A program made the translations under genes and the position numbers. This document shows positions 55,101 to 64,000 of a DNA stretch of 64,000 nt, one piece after another. Each line of letters starts with the position of its first letter. Position 1 is the stretch's first letter. The stretch comes from Artemisia argyi (lineage: Eukaryota > Streptophyta > Magnoliopsida > Asterales > Asteraceae). The DNA lies in assembly GCA_030686995.1 (NCBI GenBank), contig CM060694.1, positions 89,952,762 to 90,016,761 of the forward strand, given 5' to 3'. The notes beneath the pieces were generated by a model, which searched no databases, had not been told where the DNA came from, and was given only the letters and a program-made list of their open reading frames with translations.

Positions 55101-57339
55101 CCTGAATACGAGCCCCTGTACTGGCTTGCATACTTTTTATGGTCTCGCCTCCTTTACCAATAATAAGACCAACCTAAACACACAGAAAAAAATGGAACAA
55201 TAAAAAGACAGTCACAAAGAAATGAAGAACCATGCACTATCCTTAAACCACTTGAAAAACAAATACCTTGTTGTTTGGCACTGGCATCGAAAATGTTTCA
55301 GCCCCACCTTGCTGACCAGGTAACCTGCGAGAAACTACGCCAGAACCTCCTGCCTCAGCCTGATCACAAAACCAATAAGATCGAAGACACCCAAATTCAC
55401 ACATACAATTCAAACCATACCACAATTTACCTCGGCAAGAACATCTCTAATCAACTCCTCAGCCTTAGCAATAGATTCCGAAGAACCCGTTAGCTCCACT
55501 CCTCTAGTTTGTGAATTAGGATCGGCATCCATATCTCTAGTAACCTGAATCTTCGCTCCAGATTGCAGCTGTAGATACTTGATAGTCTCTCCACCTTTAC
55601 CAATAATCACACCTACCCTTCCATTTGGTATATCAATCTTTTTACTTGGGTTCCCATATCCGTATGCAGAAGATACGGATGATGGAGTTGAATACGGCTT
55701 CTGTCCATAATCTGCATTTATGATATAAACAGATTAGACACATACAACAAAGCTTCAAGGTGAATGAATGTGACATTTTACAACTTTCGGGTACAAATTA
55801 GGCATATTTTGTTATACAAGTAATTCAACTGAAGAGTAGAACAAACTAATATACATCACACCTTTTTAAACAAAAAAGAACACATAGCCAATAAATACAA
55901 AACTTCAAAATCTCAATGATTCGTGACATTTTTTAGAAATCTGAAGCATATTATCAATAATATCATCATTCAACTTATACTCTAAAACACATAAATATAG
56001 GCCAATTCATTCATAACAAGTACTTCAAACAGCTGAAATTACAGCAGAAACCTAAAACTGTTTATTTTATTTAAGCCGATTAAAACCTAAATCAATTTCT
56101 AGCAAATTCCATTCTAACATCATATACTCTTCAGTCGTCAATCAAAGCCACAAAGATTACTATCACAAATGCTACCAATAAGTTAGCCAGATTTTCTTAC
56201 AAGTATTTCAAACAAATGGTGCATGATAAAACATAAACAACCTTACTGGCCAATTCAAAAAAAACCTGAATCACTGAATTCCAATTCATTCAAAACACAT
56301 TTAGCTTGATATTTTAGAACCAAATCAATTACTATAACACATAACCTAAATCTTATACCACAAATCATCACAATCACAAACCCTAAACCCTAACAGCACA
56401 CATATTCAAAACCATACCAATAGGACCAAAAGTAAACTTGCTATCATACTCATAACACGCGCAAACTTTCAAGCTTTAAATCTTTTTACCTCAATTTATT
56501 CAAAACACATCTAATTCACTTAAAACATCACATAAATCAACTACTGGCCAATCCAATTATTACATCTACATCAACTAAAAGTCTAAACCGAATTGTGCTC
56601 GTTGCTTCAACAACTAAAACCAATTCATTCAAAGTACTTCTAACTTAGCAATTAGTCACTAGCAATAAATTAGGCAGAGTTTGTTACACAAAAAACGTCA
56701 ACCAAAACCCTAGACGATAAAACCCAAATCTACTTAATACGAGTACAATTATAGCAAAACACATTTAACTAAACACTAACAACTAAATCACTCACTAGAC
56801 AATTCCACTATAACACAGACTAAACCGATTCACATAAACTAAACCGTATAATTAAAAAACTATATAAATCACAAGCCAATTACATCATAACAAACACATA
56901 TAATTAAATTAACTCGCAAGCCCTCGTATCGTATTAAACACTAAATCAAACTCTATATAACTTCATCATAACATCGCATAAATTAATCACTAGTCAACTC
57001 AATTATAACCTTATCGCGCAAAACCGAATAACTCAAAATCAAATAAATTAAACAAATTATACCAGTAGGACCAGAGGTAAACTTGCTATCAGACTCATAA
57101 CCACCAGAGCCACCGTTCTCAAACTTAGGTCGTTTGGCTTCAGCGTTATTGAAAATCCTAGCAGCAATCTCCTGAGCCTTTTGTTTGGCAAGTTCGATCT
57201 CGTCAACTGGACCGGAGTCAGGTGGAGGGATGATCGGTGCTGAGAAGCCTGTTGGACGGCGTGTGGTTGTGGTTGTGGTTGAGTCGTCGTATTTGCGTTT
57301 GTAGTCACCGGATGAGGTGTATTGTGATTCGTCAGCCAT
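52174..57339 (-). CDS. KH-domain RNA-binding protein, FUBP type (six exons)
   Basis: Minus-strand exons: 57339-57063, 55711-55431, 55359-55267, 55173-55102, 54887-54771, 53127-52174. All have GT..AG introns and the phases agree, giving 597 residues. Exon 1 (92 residues) has a basic/acidic start, a Pro stretch ([10 protein letters not shown]) and the helix [21 protein letters not shown] domain 1 is [20 protein letters not shown] with the GKGG loop at 130-133. KH domain 2, built from exons 3-5, has GKGG at 223-226 and continues with [20 protein letters not shown]. Residues 281-597 are a low-complexity Gln/Gly/Tyr/Pro-rich tail of YGG and QQP repeats. The order and the near-fixed sequence around GKGGETIK match plant proteins related to far-upstream-element-binding proteins, which bind single-stranded nucleic acid, mainly RNA, in the nucleus. 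The prion-like tail may support condensate formation (inference). It looks intact and functional. Confidence 0.95.
53688..53850. repeat. 80-base tandem duplication in intron 5 of the KH gene
   Basis: CAGCTCTTCTATAAACAGAG starts at 53688 or so and again 80 bases later; the two copies differ at a few positions (for example CCAGTCTGCTGG against CCAGTTTGCTGG). Confidence 0.9.
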
Positions 57340-57341
57340 GG

Positions 57342-57350
57342 TTAGGGTTT
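57342..57350 (-). promoter_or_regulatory. Telo-box in the KH gene leader
   Basis: AAACCCTAA on the minus strand ends just before the start codon. This motif is common in leaders and promoters of plant translation and RNA-handling genes. A second AAACCCTA lies about 20 bases further upstream. Confidence 0.6.
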
Positions 57351-57432
57351 GTATGTGTGAAACCCTAGGGGAAGGAAGAAAGAAAGGTGTGTGTGGATTT
57401 GAGAGGATGGGATACGGGTGTGGTGGAGTGAG

Positions 57433-57440
57433 TATATATT
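57433..57440 (-). promoter_or_regulatory. Probable TATA box of the KH gene
   Basis: AATATATA on the minus strand, about 95 bases upstream of the ATG. Confidence 0.5.
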
Positions 57441-59057
57441 GGGGGCCAATGGGTGTGGTTTTTGAGTGGGGAATGACTATTTTGTCCTTTTGGATTTGTC
57501 AAAGTGAATTTGGATATTTATCGTCGTCTCAACGTCACGTCAGCCTTTAAGCGATCGTCAAATTTATCGAAAAATAGATGTAACGAGCGGGGCCACCCGC
57601 GCGTTGCTGCGAGAATATTGTGTTTAATCTAAATTCGAAATAAAACGATCGAAAAAAAACCAAAAAAAAATAATAATAAAAAAAATGTTATTAAGGACCG
57701 AATTTGCAAAAGATCGCTAACTGGGGACTAACGGTGCGATGTACAACTAACCTGAGGGACCATTTTTCTAAATTAGTTAGGAACAGTAAACGCCCTATTC
57801 ACCACTGTTTTGCACTGTAGCAGTACTATTCTGCACTTTTTGTACTGTGGCATATATATTTTCTTTTTTAGTCCCTGAAAGTGCAATTTGTTGCAAAGTT
57901 AGTCCTTAGAGACTAACGGTGAAAATAAAAGTTAACCTTAGGTGTTGTTTCTGTTTAATATTTGCACAAAAACAGCCCCTGAAGTTATTGTTCCGTTACA
58001 AATTTAAGCCGCAACTGTTAGATAATGACCGTTAAGGACTAACTTTGCAATGGATCAATAACCTCAGGGTTTAACATGAAAATTGACTTCGTACTTTAGC
58101 AACAGTGATTGGGGGACCATTTCAATGACTTTTAGTATATATTATAATAAAAGCATCTCTAATGAAAGTATATAAAGTATGTTCATGGTGATATAGAGCT
58201 TATGTGAAGTTCATATATATAAACGTTACGTTAAAACACCAAGTTATTGAGATGAAAGTGGGTCTAACCTACTTATTAACCAACGATATAATGTTAAATT
58301 AGTTAGTTGAGATGTTTATGAACTACATGAAGTTCATAACATTGTAAAAGCATGTTTATATGTTTTTATAATTTATAAAAAAATGACGTAAAAATACTAT
58401 ATATTTTGTAAAATCCATAGCAATGAAGATGCTTTAAGACTAGTTTTAATAAGGAGCCCAAGTGACCTACATCTCCCCTGTCATTTCGTTTTTTTCAAGT
58501 GACCTACTTGGTGTAATAAGTTGACCTACATTTCCATTTTTTTTTTAATTTTCAATTTAACCCAAAATTATAACCACTCTCGGCTTATCGAAGCCCGTAT
58601 AAAAACAGTAGACCAACTATTATACCAGGAATCTCACTTAATAACACTTAAAACACTTAACCGTTATAACAAATGACAAAGTCCAAAAATTTTGGATCCA
58701 ATAAAAAGCCCACCTATACTTAAACTACTATAAAAATAACACTAATATTTCTTACACAAACCAAACTTCTCTTCTTTACCACACACACAAACAAGATAGA
58801 TCTACTTTGCTTTTTGTTTGAAACAAGGATTTCTACCCGCGCATTGTTGCGGAGTGTCTGTAAGCAATTGTAATGTAGGTATATGAAGTGTGGCCATTTC
58901 GCGGATATAAACGCACTTCTAATAAAGGATCTAAACATAACAATTTGTATTTGTAAGTAAAGTACATATAAAGAAAAAAAATTATTTTAATTCCTTTCTA
59001 GTTTCAGTTCTTTGTTGCATAAGCTTCTTAACTACAAAACAATAAACACTAAAAAGG
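57441..59057. other. Upstream and intergenic DNA of the KH gene
   Basis: The first part is the KH gene promoter zone. From about 57580 the sequence is transposon-like (GC-rich hairpin CCACCCGCGCGTTGCTGCG near 57592, then a non-coding stretch with several GGACTAACG motifs). No gene. Confidence 0.45.
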
Positions 59058-59365
59058 TCATTTAGGCAAGGACTCGTGAGGATATGCTAAGTGCAAATTG
59101 TCATATGAGAACGTTTTAAGGTTGTCATCTTCACTATTGTATTCATCTTCATTATCCTCATGCTCTTTTGATCTTCTAATCGTAACAACCTCTTTTACAT
59201 GCTCTCTAACAGCATTTGCATGTTCTTTTCTTCTATCATTTCTTTCTTCTTCCTCTTCCCACTTTTTTTTATCCAAAGCTTCCCACTCGTAATACCACAA
59301 CTCATCAGTTGGGCAGAAAAGTATATTTGCATAGCCATCTCCTTTAACTTCTACGTGTTCTGTAC
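59058..59365 (-). CDS. Possible last exon of an unidentified gene, highly charged
   Basis: After the acceptor TTATTCCCAG the minus strand encodes TEHVEVKGDGYANILFCPTD, ELWYYEWEALDKKKWEEEEE and a long Glu/Arg/Lys-rich helix-forming stretch, then an acidic segment (HEDNEDEYNSEDD), stopping at 59058. I do not recognise the family. No upstream exon was found on the minus strand before the copia remnant at 59680, so it may be a captured or truncated piece. Confidence 0.4.
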
Positions 59366-59469
59366 CTGGGAATAAAATCGCACTAATCAAATGTTGTAAA
59401 TTAAGAACCTGTAATTATCGCAACTATGAGATATTCAAGATGTACACTCGTCAATCACTACACATCAAT

Positions 59470-59645
59470 ATTAGACGATTAGATTATGGCCCAACTAATA
59501 ATCATTTAATACTCCCTTGTCAAATATTATTAATCATCAAATATATATACATCATATATCTTGCACAATAAGATAAGTAGCATAGGCTAAGTTCGATAGT
59601 AAATAATGAACAATGCATGGGCTATAATATTCTGCTAATACACCC
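59470..59645 (-). repeat. 3' LTR region of a decayed copia element
   Basis: On the minus strand a purine-rich CTGCGGGGGTG is followed by TATTAGCAGAATATTATAGC, the start of an LTR of the same family as 62104-63390. A second, differently oriented LTR piece (TATTAGACGATTAGATTATG on the plus strand, about 59470) overlaps the end. Confidence 0.6.
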
Positions 59646-59679
59646 CCGCAGTTTGAGCGGGAGGCCTTCGAACGTTCAA

Positions 59680-60213
59680 AATGGATAGGAAATCAAGAAA
59701 CAAAGCAGCAGGAAGTCACTTAGTAAAGATGTCAGCATACTAAAAACGAGACGGAACATGAAGCACACGAACTTGTCATGAAGCAACATAATCACCGATA
59801 AAATGAATGTCGATCTCAATGTGTTTCGTACGTTGATGTTGAACAGGATTCGTTGATAAATATACCGCACTGAGACGTTATCACAATAGACAATAGTAGT
59901 TGTAGACAAAGGGTTATGAAGCTCACGCAGCAGATTGCGAATCCAAGCTGTCTCAGCCACCACATTAGCAACACCACGATATTCGGCCTCACACTCAACC
60001 GAGACAATGTCACCTGTCGCTTAGCAGACCAAGATAAAAGATTATCACCAAGAAAAACACAATAACCTGAAGTGGAGCGGCGAGTAACCGAGCATCTGCC
60101 CAATCAGCATCCATGTAAGCAATAAGCTGAGCAGTAGAGGAAACATGCAGCTTACATAACCTAGAAACCCTAATGGACCTACTCGAGACCCACAACTGGG
60201 TTAATGAAACCAA
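59680..60213 (-). pseudogene. Decayed copia RNase H / end of Pol
   Basis: Three short frames together hold LIAYMDADWA, RRSTSGYCVFLGDNLLSWSA and VVAETAWIRNLLRELHNPLS with VYCDN, the RNase H end of a Ty1/copia polyprotein. Frameshifts and small deletions separate them. The fragment is followed in its own direction by a polypurine tract and LTR, as expected. Confidence 0.88.
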
Positions 60214-60215
60214 GG

Positions 60216-62103
60216 AAAAGATGAAACCAAAGGCAGAAAAAATTCTTCAGCCTCACGAACTTAATGCAACCAAGGAAAAGATGAAACCAAAGGCATAAAA
60301 AAGGAACAGTTTATGGAAAGTTGCAAGAAAAAGGATGGAGTTTGTCAGGAAGCTTGGGGTATCACCGACCAGAATCATTCCAAACACCAAGCCTCTCATG
60401 ACTATTATCTAAGACAATGATGACTCAAATTTTGAAGTAATCAGTAAGTTCAAATGAAGTCTCTTTGGGTATAAGGAATGGGAAATATGGTTGTCACAAA
60501 TAAGAAGAAAGAAGGTAATGCTGCTAAACTGATCAAGACCCTGGGAAAAAGATTTAAAAAAAATCATGGAACAAGAAAAGTTTTGTTGGGATTGCTACAA
60601 GGAAGCCTCTGAATCTTCAGGATCTTCTCAAGACTTCGCATAAGGGGCATATCATTGTTATAATCATATTTGTGGATTCTATTTACATAATTACATTGCT
60701 TGTGTTTATAATTCGCACAGATTTTATATCTTTGCTCTTTTACTTTTACATGGTTTAAATTTTAGCTGCTTGATAATTGTCTTAGTTACACAGTTGTTTG
60801 GATTGGTATAATTTGTTTGTTTATTGACTTACATAAATATGAGACACCACTACATATACTCGGGTTGGTAAATCTGGGGAGGTTTTTGAAAATTCTGTTG
60901 GATGTTTAGTTTTGCAAAATAAAGCAATTCAAGTGCCACATAATTCATTAATTTGGTTCCTACTATCTGAGATCCATTATTGGGACAGTTAGCTAAATCT
61001 GCTTAAACCTTATATGTTTTTGAACGGTTGTGTCATAACGTAGTCTATAAAATGTTGTTGTTTAGAGGTAGCGGTCGTGGATGACCATTTTTTATGCAAT
61101 TAAGGTTTTAGAAAAGCTCTACGGATGGGCAGAATACCTAATTCAAATATCTCTCTTACTGCACCTGGTCCTTATGGTAATCATGTTGTTTCCGGCGATG
61201 TTATTCGAATCATTGTTCTTGCGCTGGCTAATCGTTATAGTCAGGTATTGTTCTTCTCATGGTTGGCTTCTGAGACTGTAGTTGGCAACCATATTATCTT
61301 TTGTTGTTAAGAATTTTTTATTTCAGTACTCATTTTCTTTTCAATTAGTTATTTTGGGTTGTGATATGCTTTTATCGTGTTAAAAGGTTTACATTGAAAA
61401 ACTTGGATTAATATGAAATATATTGAAACTCTCAACGAAAGGTCGATGCATATAAAATATAAAATTCTTTTTTGCAAGTGATTTTACTGTACCAGTATGT
61501 GGAAGGTTAACGCTTAACAAAAAATACGACAAAAATGGTTTTCCAGCACAATCATTACCCAAAGTTACCCGATCCAGTTTTAACTTGACTTTGCAGTCAC
61601 TGTGTTAGCAAAATAAAAATATTTTCGAATTTCAATTTAGGTTATGATTGGCATACTCTATAAGCTTAAAGATAATATGAATAGAATATTTTAAAAAATA
61701 AAAATATATACTGAACAATACAACCTCCAAATTTAGTTCATGACTCTTCAGTTGCCTCAGTTTTTATATAATTGGTTTTACAAAACTTTTCCACATAAAT
61801 CTGATATCTAGTCATGCGAATTCTCATCTTAAGTATGTCTTCTTCAAACAAATGATCAGCAATTGTTGCAAAGATAGAAGACGGCCACGCAACTCAGCCT
61901 AAGCATGTTACAAAGTTTTTTTCACATGTAAATATTTGAATTTTTTTTTATCAATTATTTATTTAATGATTGCTTTGCTATGCAGGATTGCAGGAAACAA
62001 CATGTTGAAGGTGAACAAACAATCATTCGAAAGCAGGCACCAAGAGCAGTCCCAGGTAAAGGTTTGTTGTTACGTTAGATCTATTTTCGCCGTACCTATT
62101 GAT
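60216..62103. other. Intergenic DNA, possible gene fragments
   Basis: AACCAAGGAAAAGATGAAAC occurs twice (about 60209 and 60270). Plus-strand stretches at about 60315-60400 and 61100-61245 (the latter containing TAPGPYGNHVVSGDVIRIIV) look exon-like, but I could not identify them. Confidence 0.4.
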
Positions 62104-62227
62104 TATTAGGCAATAGATTATGGCCCAAACCTGGTTGCGGGTTTGAGTCCATTAGGTTTATGGTTAGTTGGCTTATTCTCCAAAATATGTTTTATTATAA
62201 ATAGATATAATATTCAATTATGTAAAT

Positions 62228-62277
<50 letters not shown>

Positions 62278-62310
62278 ACACACACATCAATAAATATATC
62301 TTTGTAACCT
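62104..62310 (+). repeat. TRIM-like LTR copy A
   Basis: Starts TATTAGGCAATAGATTATGG and shares TTAGTTGGCTTATTCTCCAA with copy B. A run of about 45 As at 62230-62274 expands it. The inner end is approximate. Confidence 0.7.
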
Positions 62311-62747
62311 CTGGTCATCGGCTACTTGTCGGTGGTCCGGAGGGATCATGTTTTTTTCCGCTTTATAGTTTTTTTATATAGGATTTTATTTTCGTATTTT
62401 ATTTATAAACCCTAAACTCTAGCCGTCAAAAAAAATGTTGAGTTGCCATCGACCCACTATATTTTTTTCTTCATCATCTATTTGTTTTTATTGTCGAACA
62501 TCATTGTTCTTGACAACAAAAGTTGATCATCAAATTGTCGTTCTCTTCTAAAGGCAAAGCAAGCCATGGCGTAAAAGCAATCGTCACGCAAAGAAGGATG
62601 CCGCAAGCAATACACAACTATGCCGCCAAATACAATTATGCTTCCGCTCGAACAAACAAAAAAAGAAGATGAAGAAAAGAAGAAGCGGCTTTCAACATTC
62701 ATTCCAGTTTGCATGTCCACAATATTGCCGTTCAAACTGCGGGGGAG

Positions 62748-62915
62748 TATTAGACGATTAGATTATGGCCCAAACCCAGTTGTGGGTTTGAGTCCATTAG
62801 GTTTATGGTTAGTTGGCTTATTCTCCAAAATATGTTTTATTATAAATAGAGATGATATTCAATTATGTAAATCATAAAAAGAACACATCAATAAATGTAT
62901 TTTTGTTATTTAACA
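62748..62915 (+). repeat. TRIM-like LTR copy B
   Basis: 168 bases, starting TATTAGACGATTAGATTATG and ending TTATTTAACA. It is preceded by the purine tract GCGGGGGAG and followed at 62916-62927 by TGGTATCAGAGC, the initiator-Met tRNA primer site. It therefore serves as right LTR of one unit and left LTR of the next. Confidence 0.85.
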
Positions 62916-63280
62916 TGGTATCAGAGCGGGTCTGATCCTCAGACCTATAGTAGCTAAGTTGAGCCGCCTCCTTTATGTCACCCTGTCAAACCCTATAGCC
63001 GCCACCATTTATCCATGTCTATGTTTTGCTTTTATTTTTTGTTTCTTTGCTTTTGTTGCTGCTACAGATGAAGATTTGTCTCCGCTTGCTGTTGTCGGAT
63101 GTCTTCATCAACAAATATGTTATTTGCTTTTGCTACTACTTTTGCTGCTGCTTGAAGAATTGCTTTCGCTTGCTGCCGATTTCTTCATCAAAAATTATGT
63201 TTTTATTGCGTTAATATTTCTTTTTAAGTTTACACTACAATTCGAGTTTTTGTGATTTCGCTGCTCGATTTGCGGGGGAG

Positions 63281-63390
63281 TATTAGGCAATAGATTATAA
63301 GGCCCGAGCCCATCTGTAAGTTTGGGTCCATTAGGGTTTCTAGGTTATGTAATCTCTATATATTATGTCTCAATAAACATTATAACCTAC
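63281..63390 (+). repeat. TRIM-like LTR copy C
   Basis: Starts TATTAGGCAATAGATTATAA right after another GCGGGGGAG tract. More diverged than A and B. An inverted LTR piece, ending GATTAGACGATT-like sequence, follows at about 63399-63452. Confidence 0.7.
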
Positions 63391-63452
63391 AGGATTAGAT
63401 TATGACTCAAACCCATAACCGGGTTTGGGCCATAATCTAATCGTCTAATACT

Positions 63453-64000
63453 TTAGTGGTCTTGACAACATGATTTGTTGCCTTAACTTCCGTAGTGGCT
63501 ACCTTAGTAATCTTCTTGATAGAGGCAACATCATCTAAGGCCTTCTTCTTACTTTGTTCAACTTCGAGGAGTTCACCTAGCTCCTGTTCAGTGACCTTGA
63601 CTACGTCCCTAGATTCGTCTTGGTAGTCAATCAGGTCAGGGCATGATGAGGATTCAGCTAGGTTGGTTGACCAGATGATGATTAAACAAGGTTGACTTCG
63701 GGGATGTGAAGTTTAGTCTCTTCAAGCTTAGAGAGCATACTATCTTCAATGCCAAACATCTTCTTCTTACCTTTGTTGTCTTTTGATGGTTGTGCAGAAG
63801 AAGAGCTAGGGATGTCCTGACATGATTTGAATGATGAGTTAGGCTTAGGGATTTCATAGTCATACACTTTCTCCCCTTCACTTGCTGATGAGGGACTTGG
63901 TAGATAACCAAAGCCTTGGCTTCAATTTGTGCTGGTTCAGAGGTCTGTGGACTTTCTTCAAATGGAGATTTGTTAGTGATGACGTTTGATGAAGGTTTGG
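63453..64000 (-). pseudogene. Frameshifted fragment of an unidentified coding sequence
   Basis: Minus-strand coding-like sequence runs through at least three frames: SNVITNKSPFEESPQTSEPA, then EGEKVYDYEIPKPNSSFKSC, then CPDLIDYQDESRDVVKVTEQ followed by a Lys/Glu-rich helix-like stretch. It is cut by LTR sequence at 63452 and leaves the window on the right. No domain recognised; it may be transposon-derived. Confidence 0.35.

Overview
The window is nuclear DNA of a flowering plant. Coding exons carry GT..AG introns, both major groups of plant LTR retrotransposon are present, and small hAT, Mutator and PIF/Harbinger elements and tRNA-derived SINEs are abundant in AT-rich intergenic DNA. The KH-domain gene is of a type conserved in dicots. 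A repeat-rich eudicot fits, possibly Asteraceae, but the sequence alone does not settle the family.

Layout. 1-4649: the 5' part of an intact-looking Ty3/gypsy element on the minus strand (LTR, tRNA-Asp type primer site, Gag, protease, start of reverse transcriptase). 4650-9700: gene-poor DNA holding decayed fragments of EF1-alpha and eIF3f. 9771-36850: three related two-exon genes (A plus, B minus, C plus), each with a short basic/acidic first exon joined by a phase-1 intron to four or five degenerate ubiquitin units. Between and inside them lie a hAT derivative in a Myb/SANT-like fragment, a long-TIR Mutator-type element, a young Ty1/copia element with identical LTRs just upstream of gene B, a SINE, and a PIF/Harbinger element carrying its Myb-like ORF1 inside the intron of gene C. 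36851-52100: no host gene recognised; a dense mosaic of MITEs (many with perfect target-site duplications), SINEs, minisatellites and AT-rich DNA. 52174-57339: a complete six-exon, minus-strand KH-domain RNA-binding protein gene of the FUBP type, the clearest ordinary housekeeping gene here. 57560-64000: an unidentified acidic exon, a decayed copia pol end, and a TRIM-like array of short LTRs sharing a TATTAG start.

The most interesting system is the ubiquitin-like cluster. Every internal unit junction has lost the glycine equivalent to ubiquitin Gly76 (replaced by Leu, Trp, Phe or Pro). None of the three proteins ends in Gly-Gly, and the Lys48 position is changed in 13 of 14 units. If translated, these would be fixed, non-processable head-to-tail ubiquitin-like chains on a nuclear-looking basic/acidic tail, rather than ubiquitin precursors. 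The frames are open and the splice phases agree in all three genes, so these do not look like simple pseudogenes. Function and expression are unknown.
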